NCBI GenBank assembly: GCA_010645155.1
Contig: JAAGOF010000182.1
Location: 1-64,000, forward strand
DNA: 64,000 nucleotides
DNA from: Tigriopus japonicus
Lineage: Eukaryota > Arthropoda > Copepoda > Harpacticoida > Harpacticidae
Reading direction: 5' to 3'
Within the stretch, counting starts at the first letter, position 1. Each line of letters begins with the position of its first letter. The notes beneath the pieces were generated by a model. It was not told where the DNA came from. It saw nothing but the letters and a program-made list of their open reading frames with translations, and did no database searches. Positions 53,105 through 64,000 of the stretch are shown one piece after another. A program made the position numbers and the translations under genes.

Positions 53105-54544
53105 TAGAGCGTTATAAGAGCTGTGCATCGGATCCGAAAGGTCCCCTAAATATAATCCGAACTTGATTTCTATAATCCGAATCCGAATCCGACAGCTTCC
53201 ATTCAATCCGAACGAATCCAAAAATTTACGACTCAATCCGAACGAATCCGAATCCAAAAATTTTTGCCCAATCCGAACAAATCCGAATCCGAAAATTTGG
53301 CGCAAAATCCGAAAAAATCCGAAAATTTGGCGATAATCCGAAAAAATCCGAAAATTTGGCGATAATCCGAAAAAATCCGAAAATTTGGCGATAATCCGAA
53401 AAATCCGAAAATTTGGCGATAATCCGAAAAAATCCGAAAATTTGGCGATAATCCGGCATTAATCCAAAAATTTTTGCTCATTCCGATTTAAAGCTTATTA
53501 TTTTGTTATTTTGGCCAAAATTGGAAATACCAACACTATTTCAACTAGAAGTGCCCAGAATAAATTCTTTTCAATTTAATATATTTTGTTAATTTTTCCA
53601 CATTTTGCTTTGATTTTTTAATAGTTTGGCATTTTCCAGGAAAAAATAAACATTTTCTCGTTTTTTTTGGCAAAATATTTCAGGACAATTGGAGCAAATT
53701 AGTGAATGCTCTTTGCACAGTAGAGTTTCCCAAAATGAACTAAATATGTTAGAAAGTTTACAAAAGGATATTAATTCAAAAAATCACGATCATACCAACA
53801 GTCAAATGCAGAAAAAACCGCGTAATCAAATGGGTTTAAAAGAATTATTTTTAAATCAGTTTGGTGTCAGTGGACTGATATTTACGCACTTCATTGTAAT
53901 CTAGGGGCGAATACTTGGCAAAATCATTCAATTTTATTTAAATAGGATGATTTTGCTTTAAAGATTTTTTTTTGTAACTTTTCGATGCTTTATTACTACA
54001 AAACCTTTCTTTGATTCTCTTAATATAGAAATATTTGATCTGCAAATGCTATTATTTACTTGGTAAAACCTGAAACATTTAAATACCTTTTGGAGCCATT
54101 AAAAAATTCAAAGTTGAAGGCAGGAGATTGCATTTAAATTATCAAACAAAAAAGGTCTCATAATGAAAATATTGTAAATTGAAATAAAAAAGCAAAATAA
54201 AAAAATCGGATTGGTTTCGGATGGTGTCGGATCCGAAAAATATTTCGCAAATCCGAATCCGACAGGCTTTGGCGAATCCGAACGAATCCGAATCCGAAAA
54301 TTATTGCTTCAATCTGAACGAATCAGAATCCGAAAATTATTGCGTCAATCCGAACGAATCAGAATCCGAAAATTGTTGCGTCAATCCGAACGAATCCGAA
54401 TCCGAAAATTATTGCGTCAATCCGAACGAATCCGAATCCGAAAATTATTGCGTCAATCCGAACGAATCCGAATCCGATCGGATTCGGATCCGATCGGATT
54501 CGACTTTTCGGATGATTTTCGGATGATTTAGATGCACAGCTCTA
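53105..54544. mobile_element. hAT-type element with ATCCGAA repeats
   Basis: The ends carry TAGAGC and GAGCTGTGCATC on the left (with an 11-bp local duplication) and GATGCACAGCTCTA on the right. They are flanked by the exact 8-bp duplication GTAGGAAC (53097-53104 and 54545-54552), which fits nTnnnnAn. Long arrays of ATCCGAAAA-type units of 27-28 bp (53160-53480) and 48 bp (54240-54490) occupy both ends and give false frames. No transposase. Confidence 0.9.
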
Positions 54545-54555
54545 GTAGGAACACT

Positions 54556-54872
54556 TTATTTACGTTCTTTTGCAAATGAGACCTTGCCTATGTTGATAAG
54601 AATACGTATTTTAATTTTCAGCTCAATCGAACGTAGGAGTCAAAAGGTATGCTCTCTCAAAGTTCAGTGCAAATCCTACCGAGAAGGAATGAACTAGCCC
54701 TTTTCTGGTTTTACCACAAAAGGGCGAGTTCATTCATTCTATGCTCTCTTGAGAACATAGGTTTGAGAAGGCATAACTTTTCACTCCGGCATTCGATTGA
54801 GCTGAAATTTGAAATATGTTGTCTACTGAGTACAAGCCAGGTCTCGTTTACAGAAGAACGCAATTGAATTAA
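54556..54872. repeat. Palindromic element of about 315 bp
   Basis: Arms of about 110 bp share TTTACGTTCTT, GAGACCT and CAGCTCAATCGAA with their inverses on the right side. No clear target duplication. Possibly a fold-back miniature element. Confidence 0.65.
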
Positions 54873-55937
54873 TCCTAAAAATCATAATTCTCACCGTTAG
54901 CCTCCCACTCCAGTTTTGAGTGCTTCTTGTACTGACGCACGTTGGGTGCCGGTTGGTACTAAGACAAATGTTGTTAGCAATGCAAGCCATTACATTCACA
55001 CAACTTCTTTGTTATTCCTCTACTTGTACACAAAATATCAAATTCCTCTACGACTCATTTTCTTACATTTTTTCTTTCATATTTTGCTAATGATCAAATA
55101 ATTTTGAACCCTGAAATATTCCAGGCCTGCCAAATTGATCTTACTTCCAACCAATATTTCAGTATTTTTGGGGTGGAAAAAAACAAGTCCTTTTGAGCAC
55201 TTTCTTACTAACCACAAATTTCCAAGTAACATTTGCATTGCTAAAGCATTGAAATGGTAATCATTTATTTTCTGACCATGACCTAACTTTGAACTCTGAT
55301 CAATACAAATTGGCAACCCTGAACTGAACAAATAATCTGGAGTCGAACGTTTGAAAATGGACATATACCAATGCCGGGCGTTTTGAACACTCGAGGATAA
55401 AAAATGCCAATTTTAGCATAAAGAGCATGTCATACACTTGTCAATGCAATCCCGCAAAAATTATCGTACCAAACGACTGGAAAAGTAGGAACAAAAAGTG
55501 TTTAGTCGCGCAACAGACGATTAATGTGTTTATTGTCCATAAATGAAAATTGTAGCAAATTGAAACTGAAAATTGTCAAGATTGGCTTGAACTGGGTTGA
55601 TTGTTGGCTCTTGGTGAATATATTGACGAACTTGTTGAACACACATTGGTACTTGGATAGTCAGTAATGGCTTTCGAACTGTAGAAAGCAAGGACTCGAT
55701 CATTGGCGAACTTCCTGATTGAAATATAAAATAGTCCACCACTTAAATCGATGAAACATGGACGAAAGGAAGGGTATAAGCTGTATAAACCCATTTCTTG
55801 GCATCCCACGGCTTCCTTTGCATCACGAGGTCAGTAAAACCATGATGTCACATCACTTATGAGCATGGTCTGAAGTTTCTCTTATTAAGTCCTTATAAAC
55901 TTCATTTTGTGGCCCACTAACAAACTGTCGATTGACT
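54873..55937. other. No supported gene
   Basis: The minus strand is open in two overlapping frames at 55530-55809, but no domain was recognised. It might be the 3' neighbour of the open frame starting at 55938. Confidence 0.35.
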
Positions 55938-56689
55938 CTAAATTGATCTCAACAGGTGGAATGAGTTAGACCAGTTGTAAGCTTTATTTTGAAGACCATG
56001 GACAAGTTTTTGTTGCTTGAGTTTTGGTCGTTTCTTGATGGCAATGAAGCACTCGTAGAACTGCTTTCTGTTGAGAAAATACGCACTTTTCAACTCCATG
56101 GAATCACAAGAGCCACCCATAAAGGCAAAAAGCCATCTTTGGGTACATTTTTCCAACATTTTGATGGAAGAATACTCGAGTAAAGCAGACGTCCTCATTT
56201 TGTTTCCTAGACCATCATGGCTGACTAAGAATTCAGTCTGACAACGTAGCAACAGATTCAAAACATTTCTGTAGTCCAATACAGAAAGCCGGAGGTAACC
56301 AACAGTGTCTTTGATTAAGCAAAACAAAAAGTGAACCCTTGGGTAAAACCCTTTGTCTTTATTTCCTAAACTTTTCAGGTTACCAAAAGATCGTTCCATA
56401 ATTTGGAAATCTTTCGGAAAACTTGAATGTCGCATAACGAGTCTGAATTTGGCCACCCTAAGGCAATTTCTATGTCTTGTTGATTTCGAGAAAGCCCGAA
56501 GACATGAGATAAAAAAATAAAAAAGGATGTCAATTTTGAGTGGTACAGGAATTTGAAAAAATTCCTCCGAACTCTCTGTGATCCAGGTGAATGATTTATC
56601 ATAATGGCAGTCATTGCTAACAACCTTCCGCTTCAAATCTTTGCAATGCTGACGTGTGACGTAAAACAAGCTGAGTGGCTTGTATGCAC
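55938..56689 (-). CDS. Unidentified protein, 3' part of a gene cut by a hAT element
   Basis: An open minus-strand frame of about 250 codons runs from the hAT insertion at 56690 to TAG at 55938-55940. There is no ATG near its beginning, so the 5' part is missing or lies beyond the insertion. The sequence is coding-like: varied codons, MERSFGNLKSLGNKDKGFYP, LKSAYFLNRKQFYECF and a Lys-rich end. No domain, signal peptide or membrane segment was recognised with confidence. It could be a host gene exon or part of an old transposon or viral insertion. Confidence 0.45.
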
Positions 56690-57822
56690 CAGGCCGGCCA
56701 ACTTTTTTTTAGAGCGACGATGTTAGTTGAAGTCAAATCAATGTTGGAAAAGTGCTAGTTGGAAAATGGAAAATGCTAGAAAAATGCTACTTTTTCAAAT
56801 ACAAAAAGGGACTGCAGCGGCTATTATGCCCATTAGGGAGTATTTGAATCTATATTTTGACTTTAATTTTGCTGAAATTGACACAAAATAAATTTTTGTA
56901 CTACATGTACCTGCCAAACTTGTTAAAAACTTTGCCTTCAGAAATTTCTAATGCATTGATTGTGAAATAAATCATCAAGAGCAAAACAAAACAGCTTGTA
57001 AGAAACCAAACATTATGTTTAAACGATATTCTTCAAATTTACTAGGATTAAATTAAAACTAGTGATGGACCAAAAGCGCTTTTTTGTCTCAGTTTCACTT
57101 GTGCCTTTATGAAAACCCAAAGCAAACATACATTTTAAAAACTTTTCAAGAAATTTAACACCAAAGTTGAATATTTCTTGGTTCAGAAACCGTTGGAAGT
57201 TATTTTCCCTATTTTTTAAATTTGTAATCACTTAACATCAAACACATCAACACTTTAAATTTCAAAGTGAATTATGCATATTAAGAATTTTGTGATCAGC
57301 TACTTTTCATTTCAAAAAAGCCTTTTTTAACTAAAATGGTTTTGGTTCGAAGCCCTTTTTGATCCGTTTTTTTACTGAAACACTGATTTATCCATTCGAA
57401 GTTCAAAAAGCTGTTTTTCTGTAGTTGGTGTTGTAGTTCCATCACAAATCTAATCTTTTTTGATACAAGTAATGCTTTGTGCCCCTTCTCAAGTTGTCGA
57501 GACCAAGCCTTTGAACAGAAATTTGGTTACTTGTACTGTAGAAGCAACTTGAAAAGAACGATCACAAGTCTTCCAATTTATCTTTTTTCAAGTCAGGGAA
57601 CGTAGGCAAATTCGACTGTCAAAATTAGTTGTCTTTGAAGCCCGAAATTGGATGTTTTTTTCCAAAGAGTGCTAGAATAATGCCACAATGTTTTGCAAAA
57701 ATTTTCGATTCTAGAGCTTTTCAAATAATGCTAGAAACATGCTAAAAATTCGAGCGATGCTAATCAAAAATCTACGATGCTTTTGCCCTCGAAAAATCGA
57801 AAAATGAGAGTTGGCCACACTG
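56690..57822. mobile_element. hAT-type element, family E, copy 2
   Basis: Ends CAGGCCGGCCAACT and AGTTGGCCACACTG bound 1,133 bp. The flanking octamers GTATGCAC and GAATGCAC match at seven of eight bases. Sequence around TTTGTGCCCCTTCTCAAG is shared in inverse with copy 1 (21419-21852), which is a shorter deletion derivative. No transposase. Confidence 0.82.
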
Positions 57823-57924
57823 GAATGCACTGGTTCCAATGCTTTATTGGCAAATCATGCTCGGAAAGAATCAAGCCGGCTTGATTCATTGTCAGCTGAT
57901 TCAGCACCGCCAATATTACTGCTA

Positions 57925-58170
57925 AAGTTATTGGGTCCTTTAAGGAGCAGCTGACTGGGAGGTCACAATACATAAGACTGGGAGGTCACCTTAGTAATAC
58001 AGCTCCAGAAATTGCACCCTGACACAAACATGTGATCCATTTTCGAGCTTCTAAAGGTATATTGGACACATTAAAACAGAAATTTTGTGAATCAAAGCTC
58101 AAAGGTTGCACGTGTTTTCCATTTCACTGGTTGCGCTTAAAGGACTCAATAGGTTTTTTGCGGGAATCCG
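57925..58170 (-). mobile_element. Partial hAT-type element, family M (left half)
   Basis: The reverse complement matches 11155-11400, including the repeated GGGAGGTCAC word and GCACGTGTTTTCCATTTCAC. The right half is absent. Confidence 0.7.
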
Positions 58171-58604
58171 GTACCCTATTAGATCATGTGAATAATTTCA
58201 AATCTAGTGGAATCTAGCCCTTTTATCCTCATATCTGTGCTGGTCAGCTAGGCCAAAGTGCAGAGGAACAATAGGGTAGCCAAAATGAGAAGATAAGCAG
58301 GTGCTCGGTGGGGTGGTTTGTAAAACCTAGTCGAGAAATAAATGCGTATAAATCTCTTAAGACAGTTACGCCAAGTGACTTTACTTAAAGCTAATGTTCT
58401 AGCTAGGATAATATACTTTTGCATTCTTAAGATGACAATTGCAAAATGAGTACCAATTTGTGATTGACTTTGAGCTTTTACCTCCCTTTTGTTTGTCTGC
58501 ACTTATGGGGGGAAATTGTTCCACCGATATATTTTATTCACATTCTCTCATTTCAGAAGCATTGGCGAAGGAGCTCACACTTGTCTTATCCCGGTAGTCC
58601 TTAG
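58171..58604. other. No supported gene
   Basis: The minus frame at 58248-58502 has no recognisable domain. This is the upstream flank of the hAT transposase relic. Confidence 0.4.
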
Positions 58605-58762
58605 TGACTAAGGTTGTTGCCTGTGTGACTGATAACGTAGCCAGCATTGTTAAGGCCACAAGGACATCAACATCAGGCTTTTTGATTGTTTTGCTCACAT
58701 CTTGAACCTAGGTGCCAATTCATCCATTAAGGGGAATGCAATCCTATCTTGCTTAAAATCAC
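58605..58762 (+). pseudogene. hAT transposase relic, central part
   Basis: The plus strand encodes ACVTDNVASIVKA and, after a shift, AHILNLGANSSIKGNA. These correspond to the TDN catalytic region and the downstream C/A-H-x-L-N-L box of hAT transposases. It is cut at 58762 by a fold-back element and resumes at 59578. Confidence 0.8.
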
Positions 58763-59577
58763 GGTAATATTCGACTTGAGGTGCCCCAAATTTTGAAGAC
58801 GTTTTGTGGACAGCAGGGTAGCCAGTTATTTGACGGCCCTTACTGCCAGATGTGCCACCAAAATTGAGAAGTAATTTTGTAGGAGGACCTGAATCAGTAG
58901 ATTCTGTGCATGCACTTTTAATGTCTAAACACTATTTTTTTTAATTTTATTTTTTATTCTAGTACCCAAAGAAAAACATAATGCCACCATATTGGCTTTG
59001 GTCTGTAAGTTCATTAGGTGTCTCATACAGTCCTTTATTCATAAGGAATATAACAGAAAATATGTACAACCTCTCAGCTTTGTGACACAAAATTCCTGTC
59101 CTTACATGTCCTGTTTACATTGATAAGTTCGAAAATTTGTATCGGCATTTTGTTCTGGGAGTTGTAGCACTTGTCACCTCCTAGTCTTATATACAATGAC
59201 CTCCCAGTCGTTGTGCTGTGACCTGCCTGTCAGCTATTTGTTAAAGGACTACATATTACATATTTTATACACATACAACACTTAAGTTTGCAATTTGTGA
59301 ACAATATTTTAATTGCATTAACTCTATCTAACAAGAGTTTAAGTGTGATTCTTATCTGATATTGCAAAGGAACTTGATGTATTAAAAGGAAAAGGAATTG
59401 ATATTGTGTTTATAGAAATTTTCCCATGACAATTGAAATTGAGTTTTAACCATATGATAGGACTTCTATTGCCAAATTTTGGTGGCACATCTGGCAGTAA
59501 GTGCTGTCAAATATCTGGCAACCCTGCTCTCAACACGACGTCTTCAAAATTTGGGGCACCTCAAGTCGCATATTACC
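58763..59577. mobile_element. Inverted-repeat element inside the hAT transposase relic
   Basis: Arms of about 120 bp (GGTAATATTCGACTTGAGG ... and its inverse) bound 815 bp. They are flanked by the exact 8-bp duplication AAAATCAC (58755-58762 and 59578-59585). The interior includes a diverged family M segment (about 59040-59250). GG termini with an 8-bp duplication would also suit a Merlin-type element. Confidence 0.85.
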
Positions 59578-60357
59578 AAAATCACAAGTAAGTTCTATTG
59601 TCGAACTAACAAAAAGAAGTTGTAATGCTTTGGAAGTATTGGATGGAATGCAAAGGAAACTAGAAGCCACAAAGCCTAAGAAGCTACAAAGCCTAAGAAG
59701 CTACAAAGCCTAAGAAGCTACAAAGCCTAAGAAGCTACAAAGCCTAAGAAGCTACAAAGCTTAAGAAGTTACAAAGCCTAAAAAGCTACAAAGCCTAAGA
59801 CGCTTATCCAAGATGTGGCCACCCGATGGAATGCTACTTATGAAATGCTAGACCGATTGTTGGAGTTAAAAGATCCAATTACACTGTTTCTCAATGAACC
59901 TGCAAGAGCTGATAATGTTGGCACCATGAACTCTAGTTCTTGGAAGCATTTAAATATCGCTGTCGAAGTGCTCCACCCTTTGGATGAAGCAACGCTTAAA
60001 CTTTTGGGTGAGAAAAAGCCAATGGGTTCCAAGATCATTCCCATAACAAAGATGCTGATTACTCAGATCCGCACCTTCCTTTACCAATCCTCTGAAGGGA
60101 CATTCAAGCACTATCTTTCTAAATATGTTCTTTTAAATCTAAGAGCCAGATTCGGATATGTTGAGAATTCAGAAGAACTTTGCCTTGCAACGCTGTTGGA
60201 TCCCAGATTTAAAAATCGTTGCTTTCAAAATGAAGACAGAAAGTCTTCTTCTGTGGCTTGCCTTCAAACTGAAACTCAAGAAATATACCGAAAAAAGAAC
60301 AGCACAAGGGAAAATCCGTCATCATCATTACAAACATCATCTACCATCAATTCATAA
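59578..60357 (+). pseudogene. hAT transposase relic, C-terminal part
   Basis: The frame resumes with SSIVELTKRSCNALEVLDG, is disrupted by a 17-bp minisatellite, and continues with DVATRWNATYEMLDRLLELK, WKHLNIAVEVL, then LATLLDPRFKNRCF, all characteristic of the region before the hAT dimerisation domain. The dimerisation domain itself is missing. It is probably the nearest thing to an autonomous source for the hAT miniatures here, but it is dead and need not belong to any of them. Confidence 0.88.
59669..59805 (+). repeat. 17-bp minisatellite within hAT coding sequence
   Basis: About eight units of ACAAAGCCTAAGAAGCT in tandem, the last three diverged. The period is not a multiple of three, so the array breaks the transposase frame. 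Confidence 0.92.
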
Positions 60358-60566
60358 AACGGTGATTAACTTTTCATCACTTAAAAAGCACAGAAGTATA
60401 AGAATTTCACTACAAAAGCCTTTCCTTTTGATCCTTTGATAACATATCCTGAATTTGGTTTTGTTTTCAGCATTAAACGATCGTAACGCACGGTTCTTTC
60501 TGATCGCCTTTTCCCTTAACTATTGTGAGGATATGCGAACGCAAATGGGTCTGGTAAATACAGAGT

Positions 60567-60869
60567 TTACTTCCTCCTCATCTTGCTTACCAAGTCTTCT
60601 GAAATACACAATACATTCTTTGAACTCCTAAGGACACAAGTCTGCTCGCTCAACCTCTTCGGACGTTTTTTTTCATCATGAAGCTTTCTTTCGACCATGC
60701 TGGAATTATTGGTTTCTTTAACACCTCGAAAGATGAGGTTGAGTCTTCGATCCTGAATTTCGGAAAATTCCTGGATGGTAATAACTTTCCCTTGTGGGTC
60801 ATTCATATTCTTTTTTTTATTTTTCCATGTACGAGGCTCCTTCTCTTGAGATGGTTCCCTTAACTGCAT
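60567..60869 (-). pseudogene. Non-LTR ORF1 fragment
   Basis: The minus frame contains EIQDRRLNLIFRGVKE, the typical junction between coiled coil and RRM in ORF1 proteins of L1/CR1-type elements (RR-x-N-x-I-F-x-G-x-x-E). The downstream part is in the wrong frame. No partner ORF2 lies in the right place nearby. Confidence 0.6.
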
Positions 60870-60939
60870 CAGTCAGTGCCTCTTCTGAATTTTTTTGCAT
60901 ACTTTTTTACGGTCCAAAGACGTTTCACTAAGCACGTCA

Positions 60940-61085
60940 CAGAAAACTTAGTTTTGGGTAAAAATTGCCCAAAAAGGCAAGAATAAAGCTAATTTTAGGT
61001 TGAAAACTTAGTTTTTGGTAAAAATTGCCCAATATAGGCATTTTAGGTTAAAACCTAGGTTTTTGGGTCAAACCTAAAATATTCA
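60940..61085. repeat. Short local repeats
   Basis: AACTTAGTTTT-GGTAAAAATTGCCCA occurs twice (about 60946 and 61007), followed by AGGTTAAAACCTAGG-type words. Possibly the end of a decayed hAT element. Confidence 0.5.
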
Positions 61086-61095
61086 GCCCTAGTTA

Positions 61096-61290
61096 TAAGT
61101 AGAGTTCTAGGGAGAAAAATGACACTCCCAGCCAGCCGCTTGCCCGCAGTTTTGATCCCCCTCACTAGCCTGGAGTTGAATAGGATCACTGTAATGTGTT
61201 CTAAAACGAAGAGTGGCCTGACAGCCCATGCAGAAATTGGTTGATTTTTGAGTCAAATTTGTAGACGACATGGATTGAAAAAATAAGTCA
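61096..61290. mobile_element. Partial hAT-type element related to 20142-20897
   Basis: Starts GTAGAGTTCTAGGGAG and shares GATCCCCCT, AGCCTGGAGTTG and GAAGAGTGGCCTGACAGCC with the left part of the complete copy. The right end is missing. Confidence 0.7.
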
Positions 61291-61589
61291 TTTGGCAACT
61301 AATTGAAACCCAACACTCCTCAAATCACTTGTTTATTGAAATTTTCCACTCAAGACACATAATAGTGTATAAAGAGTATTGGAGTAAAAACAGTCGTAGG
61401 AAGAAAAAGTAAGGAAGAAGTAGACGGAGGGACGATAAAAAAGGAAATCTTGCAATGCTCTAGCATAAGAGGAGGCAAATCATCCACTTGTGTTTTTCAA
61501 TGTTATAGTAGACAAACCCTTTTTGAAGCTAAGAAACGATGGTGCGAGGCGAAGCTCTAAACTCTAGTCATTCCAATGGGGCGCTATTG

Positions 61590-62135
61590 TCACAAAGAAT
61601 GAGTTATATGGAACAGTCCCATGACATGCCGGTTTTTAAGATGATTTTGTGAAACTGAGCGTGTTGAAGATACGGCAGATGTTTTCTGGACGTATTGGAG
61701 ATATGAATGCTCACTCGAAGCCAGTCTGACCAATCCATGTACGATTTTGTAAGTCAAATACAGGTCGTGTTTAGTCTTTCTGAGCAACAATTCCTCTAAT
61801 TTTAGGCTCTGAAGCCTTGTCTCATAAATCTCTTCACGCAACCCCATAATTCCACGGGTGAATCTCCGCTGGACGGCGTCGATGGCTAACACATCCTTCT
61901 TTTAGGACGGTGAAGTAACTTGACTTGCATTTTCGAGGATTGGCAGCACATATGTTTTAAACAGCTTAACTTGAACATAGGGTTTCCTCGATATAAAGAT
62001 TCGTCGTATAAATCCCAACGTGTGATTGGCCTTGTTTACCATTAAAGACGTGTCCATACTGAATTTTAGTGGGCGGTCTACTAGCACCCCAAAATCCCAA
62101 TAGTCCCAAAATACACCAACCTGACCCAAGATGGG
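61590..62135 (-). pseudogene. Non-LTR reverse transcriptase C-terminus
   Basis: The minus strand encodes FGVLVDRPLKFSMDTSLM and ANHTLGFIRRIFISRK, then a stop at 61902-61904 and a shift, then IDAVQRRFTRGIMGLREEIYE. This is the thumb and C-terminal region of a CR1/Jockey-type reverse transcriptase; the catalytic palm is absent. It is related to copy C but not identical. Confidence 0.85.
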
Positions 62136-62253
62136 CTAGCCCCTGATGGTTTTGGGCCAAGACCACCAAACTATGGAACACAACACCAACGGACCTGAGA
62201 ACGGCGAGCTCTCGAACTGAATGCAAACGATTGACCAAACTGTTATACAACAA

Positions 62254-63505
62254 CTTCCAAACTAAACAATAGTTACGTTCGGGAAAAATTGCGCATTATC
62301 TAATCATTTCGTCTCATTCACGTTGATCCCCATGTTCCAAAAGTCCATCAAATGACTTGTTATAAAAAATCCTCCTCCTCCTCTTCAAGCCAATGATTTG
62401 TCGCACAATTTACGAGTGTACATTCGGACCCAAATCAGTTATAACATTGGCTTGTTTTAGATCCCAAAATGCTCAACATTTCACCAACCGATTTTGAGAA
62501 TGATTGTTCGATGGCTTACATATGTCTCTATCCTAGTCAGTTCTGTACTCATTTTGATAATAGGTTTAACACAAGTGTGATTAATCACTCTTTAACTGAA
62601 CCGCTCGCACTTTTTCCAAGCGAAGACAGGCGGAAAAAACTGGAAGGGAGGCCCCAGCGCAACATTTAAAAAAGCGGCTACAAACCTGGATTACACTGAT
62701 CCATTAGTTACTTTTGTTTGAGGTCCCTTTCCTCTGTATTTTTCCAAATATGCCCAAAAATTTCATAAAATTCGATAAGATTGGTGAGATTTCTTATTAA
62801 CTACCCTTGAACTATGGCATAAATCTAGAATATTCTGAGCCGGTAATGTGGCATATTTCGTCCCAAAATGGCATATTTTCATTTAGAAAATGGTTGGAAG
62901 CCAAGGAGTAAAATGTTCTTGAGGCATCCATGTCCTCATACAAAACACATGACCTTTGTCGAATGCACAAGGCACCACATTAAAATGCTGCTTGGAGGCT
63001 CGTAAAAAAGTAAGTTAGTGTTTTAAGATAGAGAAATTTGTGCTGATGAATACAAGTAAAAGCATAAAAATCTTACCGCCATGTAAAATCAAAGCTGGAT
63101 ACAAAAATACACGTATTAACAAGAAAGTTGCAACGGTCTTGTTTTTTACATTTGCTCCAGTTTTAGAAAACAATTAAGCAGTAACAAAATATGTAATAAA
63201 TACATATTATCTATCCAAATTTCAACTCTCCAATACGGCGTGACATTTTCATTTACACACCTCTCTAAATCGTTTAGCAAAATTTGCTACAGTATTTGGC
63301 AGAATCGTCCCCCTTAGATCCTTAAACTAATGAATTTGATATGCCTTTTCCAAGTAATTAGGACATTTTGCTCAAATATTGGAAACTCTTCCAATATTTG
63401 TTCGTATTTGAGAATAAAGACTCCGTAAGGCACAGATGGGCGGACATTGATACGTACGAGGGATATCCAGACTAGAGGTAGAATGGGCTTGTAATTCGTT
63501 TAAAT
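62254..63505. other. No supported gene
   Basis: AT-rich sequence with only short frames; the one at 62469-62669 has no recognisable domain. No repeat partner was seen. Confidence 0.4.
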
Positions 63506-63509
63506 GTAC

Positions 63510-63985
63510 GATTTTTGGATTGATGAAAACAATCGAAATGAAGATTCATCTCTTGTGAGCAGATGTTATTTTACAAATTTTGTTCTTAGACAAACTTGCT
63601 CGAAGCTATGATTTAATTACACAAGTTATGTTGGTTGACCCCTGAATACATAGCAAATAATCGTCGAGAGCGAGCAGCATGACAAAACTAAAGTATCTTT
63701 CAAAGCTAAGCTGTCTCAAATCGAAATTTATCATTTTTTCTAGACAAATATTCACCAAACATAGAAATATGAGCATGAACAAAATCTTAACTTTACAAAA
63801 TATTGGATTTTGACGAATTTCTTGCACTTGACGTCCATTTTTTGAAACGTGCAGAGGTCACCCAACATACCTTGTCTAATTAAATCATAGCTTCGAACAA
63901 GTTTGTCTGACAACAAAATTTGTGAAATAACATGTGCTCACAAGAGTTAAATCTTTATTTCAATTTTTTACAGCAATCCGAAAAT
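63510..63985. repeat. Inverted repeat at the right edge
   Basis: Arms at about 63520-63660 and 63845-63975 share AGACAAACTTG and CGAAGCTATGATTTAATTA with their inverses. Probably a fold-back miniature element. The frame at 63606-63827 lies inside and is not supported. Confidence 0.7.
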
Positions 63986-64000
63986 GGTAAAATTTAACGA

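Noticed and set aside
53226..53481. Regular 27-28-bp repeats resembling a CRISPR array
   Set aside because: Repeats are contiguous without unique spacers and lie inside a hAT element of a eukaryotic genome.
54211..54531. Frames of about 100 codons with an SEN-type peptide repeat
   Set aside because: Produced by 48-bp tandem repeats in the hAT element; both alternative frames are open for the same reason.

Overview
This 64-kb window is eukaryotic, almost certainly arthropod, and probably crustacean or copepod-like (the last step is weak inference). The grounds are a five-exon gene with introns of about 61-65 nt, an interstitial run of the arthropod telomere unit TTAGG/CCTAA, and a dense mix of Gypsy, non-LTR, Tc1/mariner and hAT elements. 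No prokaryotic feature is present. One assembly gap of 93 N lies at 34733-34825.

I can support only one host gene: a minus-strand five-exon gene (17656-18910) for a 345-residue secreted protein with two Cys-rich modules and a discoidin-like C-terminus. It has a polyadenylation signal and one apparent 29-nt intron. A second open frame (55938-56689, minus) looks like the 3' part of an unidentified gene cut by a hAT insertion.

Nearly everything else is mobile DNA, often nested.
- 0-12 kb: an uninterrupted single-frame Gypsy gag-pol running off the left edge; a decayed CsRn1-like Gypsy split by a mariner element; several hAT miniature elements.
- 12-17 kb: a degenerate non-LTR element (ORF1 and endonuclease, minus) split by two hAT-type insertions. 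One is a 3.17-kb fold-back element with arms of about 700 bp.
- 17-22 kb: the host gene, then two hAT elements and a tRNA-derived SINE.
- 22-30 kb: a non-LTR fragment holding a 4.83-kb Gypsy insertion and a hAT element that itself contains another element, followed by a further Gypsy integrase.
- 30.6-34.9 kb: a nearly intact two-ORF non-LTR retrotransposon.
- 35-44.4 kb: an inverted-repeat element, a Gypsy integrase relic, then a non-LTR reverse transcriptase relic split by a DD37E transposon (itself split by a DD37D-like transposon), a hAT element and a 2.07-kb unclassified transposon.
- 44-64 kb: a second inverted copy of that transposon, TTAGG repeats, more hAT elements, a hAT transposase relic split by a fold-back element, and non-LTR relics.

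Target-site duplications let the insertions be ordered. At least nine insertions have exact 8-bp duplications, and most fit the hAT pattern nTnnnnAn. The genes do not form a cooperating pathway. The window is a record of layered transposition around one small secreted-protein gene. Coordinates of repeat ends were read by eye; family names come from motif recognition, without database support.
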